This document shows, piece by piece, positions 1-8,279 of a stretch of DNA of 64,000 bases (position 1 is its first letter; every line of letters begins with the position of its first letter). Made by a program: the position numbers and the translations under genes. This stretch comes from Catellatospora tritici (GTDB taxonomy: Bacteria; Actinomycetota; Actinomycetes; Mycobacteriales; Micromonosporaceae): positions 124,001 to 188,000 of the forward strand of contig NZ_JAHRCY010000008.1 in the NCBI RefSeq assembly GCF_019083965.1, read 5' to 3'. Under the pieces are notes generated by a model, which did no database searches, was not told where the DNA came from, and saw nothing but the letters and a program-made list of their open reading frames with translations.

Positions 1-649
1 CGCCGAAGTACTTGATCAGCCACTGCAGGTAGGCCGAGCCGAGCATCGTGTTGCCCGACAGCTTGTGCAGGTCTTCGTCCATGGTGAACTGCGAGGCGTT
101 GTTGAGCCAGTCCGCGGTCACCGGCATGACCTGCATGGTGCCGACACCACCGTCGCAGGCGACGATCGCCGACTGCCAGCCGCTCTCCTGTTTGGCCACC
201 GCCTTGATCAGGCTGGTCGGCAGGGTGACGGCCGACTTCGTCCAGTAGCGGCGCGCGGCCGCGGCCTCCAGCGCCGCCTCGACCTCTGCCTTCGGCGCGT
301 TGGTCCCCTCGTAGAAGGGGCAGGCCTTGCCCGACGGCAGCGGGGCCGGGGCGGGCGGCGGCGCGGCCGGTCCGGCGGGCTTGGTCGGTCGTGGGCTGGG
401 CTTGGGCTGCGGCTTGCGCGTCGGCGACTTGGACGGCTTCGGCTTGGCCGACGGGCTCGCGCTCGGCGACGGACTCGCCTCGGGGGTCAACGACGGCTCG
501 ACCGGCGACCCCTCCACCGCGGCGGCCGCCGCGGGCGGCTCGGTGGTCCGCGGCGGATCGCCGCCGTCCAGCACGATCGCCGTACCCGCGATGAGCACAC
601 CCACCACCGCGAGCGCGCCGAACACATAGTGGACGCGCGTCACCCTCAT
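1..649 (-). CDS. Lytic transglycosylase (SLT domain), C-terminus beyond window
   Basis: The reading frame runs from an ATG at 649 to the window edge without a stop, so the C-terminus is missing. Residues about 7-27 form one hydrophobic segment (signal anchor). A long Pro/Ser/Lys/Ala-rich linker follows (about 30-115), as is common in actinomycete secreted wall enzymes. The last ~100 residues look like a lysozyme-fold SLT domain: KQESGW carries the expected catalytic Glu and GTMQVMP matches the GxMQ(V/I)MP motif. It probably cleaves glycan strands of peptidoglycan outside the membrane. The linker and the absence of a second TM suggest a membrane-tethered form. A Ser/Thr/Pro linker can also indicate glycosylation, but that is inference. 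Confidence 0.85.
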   Translation of the reverse strand, partial: MRVTRVHYVFGALAVVGVLIAGTAIVLDGGDPPRTTEPPAAAAAVEGSPVEPSLTPEASPSPSASPSAKPKPSKSPTRKPQPKPSPRPTKPAGPAAPPPAPAPLPSGKACPFYEGTNAPKAEVEAALEAAAARRYWTKSAVTLPTSLIKAVAKQESGWQSAIVACDGGVGTMQVMPVTADWLNNASQFTMDEDLHKLSGNTMLGSAYLQWLIKYFG

Positions 650-713
650 TGAGCCCTCCCCGTGGTCCCAGGCCCGGAGCCTAGCCGACCACGGGGAGGT
701 GCGCTGACCCGGT

Positions 714-1385
714 TCAGACCTGCTCGCTGGTACCGATGCACAGGTAGTCGTCGGTGATCTTGCTGCCGCCGTAGCGCGACTCGTGGAACTCCTCCACCGT
801 GCCGATGGAGTCGCTCGGGCACTGGTCCTCGTCGTCGACGACCTTGGTGACGACACCGTCGTTCGCCGTGTCGCAATCGACGAAGAGCACGGAGTCACCG
901 GTCGTCGCCCGGATGCACTGGCCGACCTTGCTCGAGTCGCCGCCGGTGGCCGCCGCGTAGACGAACACCCCGACCACGGCCAGCGGCACCAGCGCGCCCA
1001 CGATGGTGGGGCGCTGGTACACCGGGCGGCCCGGCGACCACGGCGCCCCGGCCCAACCCTCGGGCGCCGGGACCGGCGTCGCCAGCTTGTTCAGCTTGAG
1101 CCGACCGAACAGGTTGTACAGCAGGATGAACGGCGTGATGATGAACGACGCCCAGCCCCACCAGCCCTGGACCAGGGTGCGGCTGGTCATGGTGCGGAAG
1201 ACGGCCAGGCCGCAGTCGCGGCAGTAGACGCCCTTGTTCTTGAGGAACTGCATCACGATGATCATGCCGCGGTGGCCGCGGAAGGTCATCGGCGCCGCGG
1301 GGCTGCAGCCGCAGTTCTCGCAGGCGTAGGTACGGTCAACGGCCGCCAGCGGGGCCGACAGGTGCGGAGGGATCAACTCGGTCAC
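714..1385 (-). CDS. Zinc-ribbon membrane protein with LppU-like C-terminal domain
   Basis: A 223-residue protein. Cys22, Cys25 and Cys27, then Cys55 and Cys58, look like an N-terminal zinc ribbon in the cytoplasm. Two hydrophobic segments follow (about 76-97 and 127-147). The C-terminal ~75 residues, after the second TM, contain GQCIR, VDCD, DQCP and YLCIG, a four-Cys pattern typical of the small exported LppU/SCO3897-type domain of actinobacteria. Function is unknown. A role as a membrane sensor or secretion-related protein is only a guess. It is convergent with nothing and is divergent from the serine hydrolase at 1447. Confidence 0.75.
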   Translation of the reverse strand: MTELIPPHLSAPLAAVDRTYACENCGCSPAAPMTFRGHRGMIIVMQFLKNKGVYCRDCGLAVFRTMTSRTLVQGWWGWASFIITPFILLYNLFGRLKLNKLATPVPAPEGWAGAPWSPGRPVYQRPTIVGALVPLAVVGVFVYAAATGGDSSKVGQCIRATTGDSVLFVDCDTANDGVVTKVVDDEDQCPSDSIGTVEEFHESRYGGSKITDDYLCIGTSEQV

Positions 1386-1446
1386 GGCGGCGCACTCTAC
1401 AAGCCGCGGCCGACACGTGTCGCCCCGCTCTCAGTAAGCTCCAAGG

Positions 1447-2277
1447 ATGTCCACTGTGCAGTCGTTCGAGCAGGAGCTGTCCGCGTTCCCGGGGACGGCC
1501 TCGGTCTGGTTCGGGCCGGTCGGCGGCCCCGCCGCGTACGTTCGCGCCGAGCACGCCCGGCACTACGCCGCGAGCACCATGAAGGTCGGCGTGATGATCG
1601 CGGCGTGGCGGGCCGCCGAGGCGGGGGCGCTCGACCTGGACGCCCCGGTGCTGGTCCACAACGAGCACGTCTCCGCCGCGTCGGGCGCGCCGGTCTACCG
1701 CAACGACCCGGAGTACGACAGCGACCAGGCGGTCTGGGCCCGGCTGGGCGAACTGGTGCCGCTGCGCTGGCTGGCGACCCGGATGATCGTGAAGTCGTCC
1801 AATCTGGCCACCAATCTGGTGCTCGGCGCGCTCGGCCCCAACGACGAGGCGTTCGCCCAGGTCAACGAGGTGTGGCGGCTGGCCGGGGCGGTCGAGGCGC
1901 ACACCGACCGGGGCATCGAGGACTATCCGGCCCGCGACGCCGGGATCAGCAACGAGGTGACCGCCGCCGACCTGGCCGCCCTGTTCGGCGCGCTGGAGGG
2001 CGGCAAGCTCGCCTCGCCCGCCGGAACGGCTCAGATGATCGAGGTCCTGGCCGCCCAGGAGTGCCGCGACGACCTGCACCGGGGGCTGCCCGCCGACGCC
2101 CGGGTGGCGTTGAAGAACGGCTGGGTGCCGCGCGAGCGCCACAGCAGCGCGATCGTGTACCCGACCGACGCGGCGCCGTACCTGCTGGCGGTGTGCACGA
2201 CCGGCGACCTCCCCGACGCGCAGGCGTGCGACCTGCTGGGGCGCATCGCCGCGGCGAGCTGGGCGCAGCGCCGCTAG
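1447..2277 (+). CDS. Class A beta-lactamase-like serine hydrolase
   Basis: 276 residues with the three signature elements of the class A serine beta-lactamase fold: S43-T-M-K46 (nucleophile and general base), S117-S-N119 (SxN) and K223-N-G225 (KTG-like, with Asn in place of Thr). No signal peptide is visible, which is unusual for a true beta-lactamase and fits a cytosolic peptidase or esterase acting on small substrates. It lies just upstream of a dipeptide epimerase and an NlpC/P60 protein, so a role in trimming recycled murein peptides is plausible, possibly the carboxypeptidase step. That role is inference; other family members are esterases or have no known substrate. Confidence 0.8.
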   Translation: MSTVQSFEQELSAFPGTASVWFGPVGGPAAYVRAEHARHYAASTMKVGVMIAAWRAAEAGALDLDAPVLVHNEHVSAASGAPVYRNDPEYDSDQAVWARLGELVPLRWLATRMIVKSSNLATNLVLGALGPNDEAFAQVNEVWRLAGAVEAHTDRGIEDYPARDAGISNEVTAADLAALFGALEGGKLASPAGTAQMIEVLAAQECRDDLHRGLPADARVALKNGWVPRERHSSAIVYPTDAAPYLLAVCTTGDLPDAQACDLLGRIAAASWAQRR

Positions 2278-2290
2278 CACGATGTTCGAT

Positions 2291-2320
2291 GAAGGGCCCC
2301 GTCCGGCAAAGGGGCCCTTC
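2291..2320. terminator. Perfect 10-bp hairpin between serine hydrolase and epimerase (family A-like)
   Basis: GAAGGGCCCC (2291-2300) pairs perfectly with GGGGCCCTTC (2311-2320) around a 10-nt loop, 13 nt after the stop codon of the serine hydrolase. There is no long T run, as usual for high-GC actinobacterial hairpin terminators. It resembles a short version of the nested AAGGGC palindromes at 14143, 41908, 49449 and 62301. Confidence 0.65.
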
Positions 2321-2383
2321 GCCGTACGAGTCGTTACCGAAGAATTCTTTCGCGCGGCCGGGCAGCAGGTTATCGTCTGGGAC

Positions 2384-3460
2384 GTGTCGATCATCGAGGT
2401 CCGCACCCGCACCATCTCCGCCCCGCTGCACACGCCGTTCGTGACGGCGCTGCGCCGCGCCACGTCCCTCGAGACGCTGCTGGTCGAGATCGTCGACAGC
2501 GACGGCGTCTCCGGCTTCGGCGAGGCCCCGCAGGTCTGGGCGGTGACCGGGGCGAGCATCGCCGGGTCGCGGGCATGCGTCGAGCAGGTGCTGGGGCCGC
2601 TGCTGGTCGGGCGTGACCCCGACGACCTGGCCGCGCGCTGCCGCGAGACGGCGCGGGCCGTGGTGGGCAACGAGGCGGCGAAGATGGCCGTGGACGTCGC
2701 GCTGCACGACCTGGCCGCGCGCCGCCTGGGCATTCCGCTGGTACGGCTGCTCGGCGGCACCAGCCTGCGGGTGCCCACCGACGTGACCCTGGCCGCGGGC
2801 GAGGCCTCGGCGCTGGCGGCCACGGCCAAGCAGCGTGCCGCCGAGGGCTTCACCGTGATCAAGGTGAAGGTCGGCACGGACGCCGCGGGCGACCTGGCCC
2901 GGGTCCGCGCCGTGTGCGGCGCCGTCGACCCCGGCGTGAAGGTGCGCCTGGATGCCAACCAGGGCTGGAGCCCGCGCGACGCGGTCCGCATCATCAACCG
3001 CATCGCCGCCGAGGAGCTGCCGGTCGAGCTGGTGGAGCAGCCGGTGGCACGGGCCGACCTGGACGGACTGGCCTGGGTCAGCGCCCGCGCCGATCTGCCG
3101 ATCATGGCCGACGAGTCCGTCTTCGGCGTGCGCGACCTGGTCGAGGTGATCCGCCGCCGCGCCGCCGACCTGGTGAACGTGAAACTGGCCAAGTGCGGCG
3201 GCCTGAGCACCGCGCGCACGCTGCTGGAACTGGCGGCCGCGCACGGGTTGGGCACCTGCGTCGGGTCCATGATGGAGGGCCCGGTGGGCATCGGCGCGGC
3301 GGCGAGCCTGGTCGCGGCGCACCCGACGACCGTGGTGAGCGATCTGGACGCCGCCTGGTGGCTGGCCGCCAGTCCGGTGGATGGCGGCCCCCGCTACGAC
3401 GGTGCCACTGTGGTACTACCCGATGCCCCCGGACTGGGCGTGTCCGGCGCGGCACAGTGA
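2384..3460 (+). CDS. Dipeptide (L-Ala-D/L-Glu) epimerase, enolase superfamily
   Basis: 358 residues from the GTG at 2384. An earlier in-frame ATG (2282) would force translation through the hairpin at 2291-2320, so it is rejected. The mandelate-racemase/muconate-lactonizing-enzyme fold is clear: KVKVG holds the KxK catalytic lysine, LDAN, VEQP and MADES give the three Mg2+ carboxylates, and VKLAKCGG gives the second catalytic lysine. In Bacillus and E. coli relatives (YkfB/YcjG) this converts L-Ala-D-Glu, released from murein, to L-Ala-L-Glu for breakdown. The four-base GTGA overlap with in-frame upstream codons of the next gene suggests one transcript. Other MLE-type activities cannot be excluded from sequence alone. 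Confidence 0.88.
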   Translation: MSIIEVRTRTISAPLHTPFVTALRRATSLETLLVEIVDSDGVSGFGEAPQVWAVTGASIAGSRACVEQVLGPLLVGRDPDDLAARCRETARAVVGNEAAKMAVDVALHDLAARRLGIPLVRLLGGTSLRVPTDVTLAAGEASALAATAKQRAAEGFTVIKVKVGTDAAGDLARVRAVCGAVDPGVKVRLDANQGWSPRDAVRIINRIAAEELPVELVEQPVARADLDGLAWVSARADLPIMADESVFGVRDLVEVIRRRAADLVNVKLAKCGGLSTARTLLELAAAHGLGTCVGSMMEGPVGIGAAASLVAAHPTTVVSDLDAAWWLAASPVDGGPRYDGATVVLPDAPGLGVSGAAQ

Positions 3461-3498
3461 CGACAGGCGCAGTGACGAGGCGATTCGAGGTGGCGGCA

Positions 3499-4230
3499 AT
3501 GATGAACGCGACGGTGGCGGCCCCGGTGGCGACGCTGTGGGCCCGACCGGACTCCCCCCGGCCGGGGGTGGACACGGCCGCGCTCGGCCCGTGCAGCAGC
3601 CCGCGATCCTGGGTGGACGGGCTGGACGACGCCGGGCGCATGTACACCGGCATCCTCACCCAGCTGCTGCACGGCGAGCCGGTGCTGATCGAGGAGGTCC
3701 GCGACGGCTGGGCCCGCGTGGTCGCCACCGCCCAGCCCGCGGCCAAGCTCGACCCGCGCGGCTACCCCGGCTGGCTGCCCCTGGACCAGCTCACCGTCCG
3801 TGACGGCGACTCCGACAAGGCCTTCGACCCGGTCGCGGCGGTGCCGGTGGCGCGCGCCTGGCTCGGCGTGCCGTACGTGTGGGGCGGCATGTCGCCGTAC
3901 GGCATCGACTGCTCGGGGTTGATCCACATCGCGTTCCGGCAGGTCGGTCTGGTGCTGCCGCGCGACGCCGATGACCAGTTCGCCGCCGCCGAGCCGGTGG
4001 AGCTGGGCACGGAGCAGCCCGGCGACCTCTACTTCTTCTGCGGGTCCCCGACCGACCGGACGTCGATCAAGCACGTCGGGTTCGTGACCGCCGCGCCCCT
4101 GCCGGACGGCGGCCGCCGCATGCTGCACGCATGCGGCGACGGCGGTCGGGTGGTCGAGGAGGTCATGCCCGCCCCCCGCGTGGACACGCTGATCGGGGCG
4201 GGTCGGGTACGGCTCAGCCCACCGGCGTAG
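3499..4230 (+). CDS. NlpC/P60 family endopeptidase (YkfC-like)
   Basis: 243 residues. The catalytic Cys138 lies in GIDCSG, His192 in KHVGF and the third polar residue His210 in LHACGDG, all as in NlpC/P60 enzymes. The N-terminal ~100 residues (VATLWARP..., VLIEEVRDGWARV) resemble the SH3b repeats of YkfC, which hydrolyses the gamma-D-Glu-diaminopimelate bond of recycled wall peptides. No signal peptide is visible, so it probably acts in the cytosol. I chose ATG 3499 because GAGG lies 8 nt upstream; GTG 3457, overlapping the epimerase stop, is the alternative. Its 3' end overlaps the convergent TerC gene by 17 bp. Confidence 0.87.
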   Translation: MMNATVAAPVATLWARPDSPRPGVDTAALGPCSSPRSWVDGLDDAGRMYTGILTQLLHGEPVLIEEVRDGWARVVATAQPAAKLDPRGYPGWLPLDQLTVRDGDSDKAFDPVAAVPVARAWLGVPYVWGGMSPYGIDCSGLIHIAFRQVGLVLPRDADDQFAAAEPVELGTEQPGDLYFFCGSPTDRTSIKHVGFVTAAPLPDGGRRMLHACGDGGRVVEEVMPAPRVDTLIGAGRVRLSPPA

Positions 4231-5218
4231 GCGTCCGGTCGCTGGGCTTCGGCTCCCGCGAGGACTTGATCAGGCTGGCCACGGTCGCGATGCCGAGGAT
4301 GCCCACGATCACGCCCAGCGAGACGCCGATGCTGATGTGCGGCACGCTGGTGATCGGCTCGCCGCCGTTGATGAACGGGACGTTGTTGCCGTGCAGCGCC
4401 TCCATGATCAGCTTCACGCCGATGAACCCGAGCACGGCGGCCAGCCCCAGCGACAGGTAGACCAGCCGGTCCAGCAGGCCGCCGAGCAGGAAGTACAGCT
4501 GACGCAGGCCCATCAGCGCGAACACGTTCGCGGTGAAGACCAGGTACGGCTCCTTCGTCAGGCCGAAGATGGCCGGGATGGAGTCGAGCGCGAAGATCAG
4601 GTCGGTGGTGCCGATCGCGATCATCACGATCAGCATCGGCGTGAACATCCGCTTGGCGCCCACATGCGTGGTCATCCGCGCGCCGTCGTAGCTGTCGCTG
4701 ATCGGCAGCACCCGGCGGCTCCACCGGATCAGCGCGTTCTCCTTGAAGTCGGACTCGTCGCTCTCCCCGTGCCGGGTCAGCTGCCACGCGGTGTAGATGA
4801 GGAACAGGCCGAACAGATAGAAGACCCACACGAACCGCGACACCAGGGCGGCACCCGCCGCGATGAACGCACCACGCATCAGCAGCGCCAGCACGATGCC
4901 GATCAGCAGCACCTTCTGCTGGTAGATCCGCGGCACCGCGAACCGGCTCATGATGATCACAAAGACGAAGAGGTTGTCGACGGACAGGCTGTATTCGGTC
5001 ACCCACCCGGCGAAGAACTCCTGCCCGTACCGCGAACCGTAGTTAAGGAAGATCCAACCGCCGAACACGCAGGCCAGCAGGACATAGAAGACGACCCAAC
5101 CGGTCGCCTCCTTCATCGAGGGCTCGTGCGGGCGGCGCCCGATGATCAGCAAGTCGACGGCGAGGAGTGCGGTCAACCCGATGAGGGTTGCCGCCCAGAC
5201 CCACGTGGACACATTCAC
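4214..5218 (-). CDS. TerC family integral membrane protein (Mn2+/metal export)
   Basis: 334 residues and eight or nine hydrophobic helices. The conserved acidic motifs of TerC/Alx proteins are present: EYSLSVDNLF (Asp81) and TTDLIFALDS (Asp206, Asp212), which form the presumed metal site. TerC proteins are linked to Mn2+ efflux and to metalation of secreted proteins. The start is GTG 5218, because GGAGGT lies 6 nt upstream. The longer frame beginning at 5350 would read through the riboswitch and is rejected. Control by the upstream Mn2+-type riboswitch directly supports a manganese role. The charged segment 146-190 between TM helices is a cytoplasmic loop. Confidence 0.92.
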   Translation of the reverse strand: MNVSTWVWAATLIGLTALLAVDLLIIGRRPHEPSMKEATGWVVFYVLLACVFGGWIFLNYGSRYGQEFFAGWVTEYSLSVDNLFVFVIIMSRFAVPRIYQQKVLLIGIVLALLMRGAFIAAGAALVSRFVWVFYLFGLFLIYTAWQLTRHGESDESDFKENALIRWSRRVLPISDSYDGARMTTHVGAKRMFTPMLIVMIAIGTTDLIFALDSIPAIFGLTKEPYLVFTANVFALMGLRQLYFLLGGLLDRLVYLSLGLAAVLGFIGVKLIMEALHGNNVPFINGGEPITSVPHISIGVSLGVIVGILGIATVASLIKSSREPKPSDRTPTPVG

Positions 5219-5223
5219 AGACA

Positions 5224-5376
5224 GACCTCCGGTCGGCATAAATCCTTGCCCCGGAGGTCTCTCCCGCCACCGGCCGGGACCCCGGCCGACGACCGACGGC
5301 GCCGGGATCACACCAGGCGCAATGCCCGGGGGGAGCCGTGTTGACGACACCGTCGCGAGGGATACTCCCCTCCCGC
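5224..5376 (-). promoter_or_regulatory. yybP-ykoY (Mn2+) riboswitch controlling terC
   Basis: On the minus strand the terC leader carries the conserved blocks of this class in order: GGGGAGTA (5370-5363), CGTCAACA (5346-5339) and GGAGAGACC (5264-5256). GGAGG and CCTCC can close a P1 helix. Downstream, the two arms GACCTCCGG / CCGGAGGTC (5251-5259 and 5224-5232) form a 9-bp hairpin, and one arm contains the Shine-Dalgarno GGAGGT of terC. The CCTCC can pair either in P1 or with the ribosome site. This is consistent with a translational ON switch: Mn2+ stabilises the aptamer and frees the ribosome site. The class is known to sit upstream of TerC-type and other Mn2+ exporters. I judged the match by eye. 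Confidence 0.87.
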
Positions 5377-5457
5377 TCTTCCCTATTGTCTACCACGTGG
5401 AGCCACAAACCCCTGCCGGGTCGCCCGGACGGTCGACCGCGCAGGTCAGATGATCGG

Positions 5458-6537
5458 TCAACCGAGCGGATCGGCCAGCGGCCAGCCACCTGCGAGCAGC
5501 TTCGCGCAGGCGGCGACCGCCGTGTTCAGCCGGGCCTGGTGTGGGCCGGTCAGCTCCACCGTCGGCGCCCCGGAGGCCGCCAGCAGCTCGCGGAACCGGC
5601 CGGTCATCCAGGCCCGCAGGTGCTCGCCGTCACGCAGCCCGTCGTCATGGAACGGCACCCCGACATCCGAGGTCAGCAGGTACAGATCGGGACGCCGTGC
5701 CAGGGCGCGCACCTGCTCCGACGATTCGCCCAGGTAACGCTCCTCCCACAGGGCGGTCGCGCGGGCATCGGTGTCGCAGAACAGCAGCGGCGAACCCTGC
5801 CCGGCCGCCGCGTCCTCGGCCGCCGACTGGGCCCGAGCCACCTCCACGAAGTCCGCCCGGTCCCACACCACGTCGAAGATCGTCGCCGTCGGGTCCACCG
5901 CGCGCAGCGCGTCCAGCTTGCGCTCGGTCAGCTCCCGGCCGTACTCGGGCACCCAGCGGGTCCGGGCCCAGATCCCGCCCCGGCGGCGGTAGTGCTCGGC
6001 CAGCGCCGCCGCCATCGTGGTGGTGCCGGTCGACTCCGCGCCGACCACCACCACCCGGCGGACGAACCAGCCCCGCACCGGCGGCGACAGCCGGTCCCAG
6101 TGCGCCACCGGATCGGCGCGCACCGCCGACCCCGACACCGGCACCGCCGACCGGTCCGGGTCGACCGGCACGTGCACGGCGTCGAAGCGGCGCGCCAGCT
6201 CATCGCCGTACCCCTCGGAACTGAAGACCGCGTCCACCCGGCGGCCGCCGACGGCGTCGCGGAACACCGCGCAGTGCGCCTCCCACACCGCCGGATCGGC
6301 CAGGTCCACCCGCGTGTCGTCGTAGCGGCCCTCGAAACGCACCCACGGCGTATCCGCGTGCTCGGCGCGCAGCCAGTCCAGCCGCAGCTCCAGCGGGATC
6401 GACTCGGCCCGCGCCGGGGCCACCACCACGGTCACCTCGTCGCAGACGGCCGCGGCCGCCCGGATCAGGTGATGGTGCCCGGCGTGCGGCGGATAGAACT
6501 TGCCCACCACCATCCCGTGCCCGAACCGCGTGCTCAC
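5458..6537 (-). CDS. nadR: NadR-like NMN adenylyltransferase / ribosylnicotinamide kinase
   Basis: 359 residues with two domains. Residues 1-155 are a nucleotidyltransferase (GKFYPPHAGHH, with HxGH at 18-21, and SGSAVR at 135-140) that would make NAD from NMN. Residues 160-359 are a P-loop kinase domain for nicotinamide riboside phosphorylation (GAESTGTTT at 166-174, LLFCDTDA near 260). The P-loop has Thr at the position where Lys is expected. No N-terminal DNA-binding domain is present, unlike the enterobacterial repressor form. The GTG start at 6537 overlaps the stop of pnuC by four bases, so uptake and salvage are coupled. Confidence 0.88.
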   Translation of the reverse strand: MSTRFGHGMVVGKFYPPHAGHHHLIRAAAAVCDEVTVVVAPARAESIPLELRLDWLRAEHADTPWVRFEGRYDDTRVDLADPAVWEAHCAVFRDAVGGRRVDAVFSSEGYGDELARRFDAVHVPVDPDRSAVPVSGSAVRADPVAHWDRLSPPVRGWFVRRVVVVGAESTGTTTMAAALAEHYRRRGGIWARTRWVPEYGRELTERKLDALRAVDPTATIFDVVWDRADFVEVARAQSAAEDAAAGQGSPLLFCDTDARATALWEERYLGESSEQVRALARRPDLYLLTSDVGVPFHDDGLRDGEHLRAWMTGRFRELLAASGAPTVELTGPHQARLNTAVAACAKLLAGGWPLADPLG

Positions 6538-7175
6538 GCGGGCACCGCCACCACCGGACGCGGCCGCAGCGCGCCGCGCCAGGCCAGCAGCCCCGCCACA
6601 CAAAGGCCGAGGAAGACGACGTACAGCACCGCGGTCAGCCACAGGTCCTTGTACAGGTACAGCGGGATGTAGCCCAGGTCGGCGACGATCCACACCAGCC
6701 AGCTCTCCACCTTCTTGCGGCACTGCAGATACGTCGCCGCCAGCGACAGCACCGTGGTGGCCGCGTCGGCCCACGGCACCGTCGAGTCGGTGACCCGGGT
6801 CAGCAGCAGCCACAGCCCGGCCGTGCCCGCCACCGAAGCGACCGCCAGCCAGCCCCACTCCCCCGCCGACGTGCGCGACACCGACAGCTCCCGCCGCCGA
6901 CCGCCGCCGTAGCACCAGTGCCACCAGCCGTAGCACCCCAGCACCACGTAGACCAGTTGCAGCCCGGCGTCGGCGTACAGCGCGGAGTCCCAGAAGACCA
7001 CCAGCAGCAGGAGCACGTTGAGGATGCCGACCGCCCAGTTCGCGATGTGCTCGCGCACCAGCAGCCATACGTTGACGACTCCGGACAGGAAGCCCAGCAC
7101 CTCCGCCCAGGTGACCTTGGTGGTGCTGACGGTGAACGCGGGGTGGAGCAGCAGCTCGGCGAGGCGGTGCAGCAT
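6534..7175 (-). CDS. pnuC: PnuC family nicotinamide riboside transporter
   Basis: 213 residues with about seven TM helices. NWAVGILNVLLL and YGWWHW are typical of the PnuC family, in which a conserved Trp/Asn-rich core binds the ribosyl vitamin. It would import nicotinamide riboside, which the downstream NadR then traps by phosphorylation and converts to NAD. The two genes overlap as GTGA, so they are translationally coupled. The start at 7175 is the only ATG that keeps the first helix complete. Confidence 0.9.
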   Translation of the reverse strand: MLHRLAELLLHPAFTVSTTKVTWAEVLGFLSGVVNVWLLVREHIANWAVGILNVLLLLVVFWDSALYADAGLQLVYVVLGCYGWWHWCYGGGRRRELSVSRTSAGEWGWLAVASVAGTAGLWLLLTRVTDSTVPWADAATTVLSLAATYLQCRKKVESWLVWIVADLGYIPLYLYKDLWLTAVLYVVFLGLCVAGLLAWRGALRPRPVVAVPA

Positions 7176-7231
7176 GCGGACACCCTAGGGCCCGGCGTCC
7201 CGGACGGGGAAGGCCGTGCGAGGATCCCCTC

Positions 7232-7528
7232 ATGGTGCTCGAAGTCGCCCTGATCTCAGTCCAGCCCGGCCGCGAGGACGAATTCGCCGCCGCGTACGCC
7301 AAGGGGCACGAGGTGCTCGCGAGCACCCCCGGCTGCCTCAGCGTCCGGATGACCCGCGGCGTCGAGTCTCCGTCGAAGTTCACGCTGCTGGTCGAGTGGG
7401 AGACCGTCGCCGCGCACGAGGACAACTTCCGCGCCACCGAGCGCTTCACCACCTGGCGGGGCCTGATCGGCCCGTTCTTCGCGGCACCGCCGGTGGTCGA
7501 GCACTTCACGGACGTCCCGCACGCCTGA
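7232..7528 (+). CDS. Antibiotic biosynthesis monooxygenase (ABM) domain protein
   Basis: 98 residues forming one dimeric alpha-beta barrel domain. Typical elements are ISVQPGREDEFAAAY at the N-terminus, TPGCLSVRM in the middle and LLVEWETVAAHEDNFRATERFTTWRGLI. Family members include quinol monooxygenases and heme-degrading enzymes; the substrate cannot be read from sequence. Its TGA overlaps the ATG of the following hydrolase by one base. Confidence 0.82.
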   Translation: MVLEVALISVQPGREDEFAAAYAKGHEVLASTPGCLSVRMTRGVESPSKFTLLVEWETVAAHEDNFRATERFTTWRGLIGPFFAAPPVVEHFTDVPHA

Positions 7529-8268
7529 TGCCGCGCCGCAGCCTGGTCACCACCGACGGGGTGCGCGTCGACGCTCACCACGACCCGGGTGACACCGCCC
7601 TGGCCGTGGTGATCGCGCACGGCTTCACCGGTTCCTGGCAGCGCCCCGCCGTGCGCCGCGCCGCCGCCGTCTTCGGCCGCGTGGGCGGCGTGGTCAGCTT
7701 CGACTTCCGGGGCCACGGCGCCTCCGGCGGCGAGTCGACCGTCGGCGACCTCGAGATCCACGACCTCGACGCCGCCGTGGCCTGGGCCCGCGAACTCGGC
7801 TACCGCCGCGTCGTCACCGTCGGCTTCTCCATGGGCGCCTGCGTCGCGGTCCGGCACGCGGGCCTGCTGCGCGGCGTCGACGCGATCGTGGCCGTCAGCG
7901 GCCCGGCCCGCTGGTACTACCGGGGCACCCCGCCGATGCGGCGGGTGCACTGGGTGCTGGAACGGCGGCTGGGACGCCTGGTCGGGCGGATGGCACTGAA
8001 GACCCGGATCGCCTCGGGCGGCTGGACCGAGGAACCGCTGCCGCCGTACGCGGCCGCGCCGCTGATCTCACCGATCCCGCTGCTGGTGGTGCACGGGGAC
8101 GCCGACGCGTACTTCCCGGTCGAGCACGCCCACCAGATCTTCGACGCCGCCGTCGAGCCCAAGGAGCTCTGGCTGGAGCCCGGGTTCGGCCACGCCGAGA
8201 ACGCCGCCGACGACGCCCTGCTCACCCGCATCGCCACCTGGGTCACCACCCACGCCCCGGCCCGCTGA
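7528..8268 (+). CDS. Alpha/beta hydrolase
   Basis: 246 residues of alpha/beta hydrolase fold. HGFTG forms the oxyanion-hole region, GFSMGA contains the nucleophilic Ser, VHGDADAYFP the acidic residue and FGHAEN the catalytic His. No signal peptide is seen. The start at 7528 overlaps the ABM stop codon (TGATG), so the two are cotranscribed. It is likely an esterase or lysophospholipase-type enzyme; the substrate is unknown. Confidence 0.85.
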   Translation: MPRRSLVTTDGVRVDAHHDPGDTALAVVIAHGFTGSWQRPAVRRAAAVFGRVGGVVSFDFRGHGASGGESTVGDLEIHDLDAAVAWARELGYRRVVTVGFSMGACVAVRHAGLLRGVDAIVAVSGPARWYYRGTPPMRRVHWVLERRLGRLVGRMALKTRIASGGWTEEPLPPYAAAPLISPIPLLVVHGDADAYFPVEHAHQIFDAAVEPKELWLEPGFGHAENAADDALLTRIATWVTTHAPAR

Positions 8269-8279
8269 CCCGCCCCCGT

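Noticed and set aside
1336..3291. Long open frame of 651 codons on the minus strand opposite the serine hydrolase and epimerase
   Set aside because: It is a mirror frame of two strongly supported plus-strand enzymes, is rich in Arg, Ser and Ala as expected of GC-rich antisense reading, and matches no family I know.
5219..5350. N-terminal extension of TerC by 44 codons
   Set aside because: The extension reads through conserved riboswitch blocks and lacks a ribosome site; GTG 5218 has GGAGGT at the right spacing.
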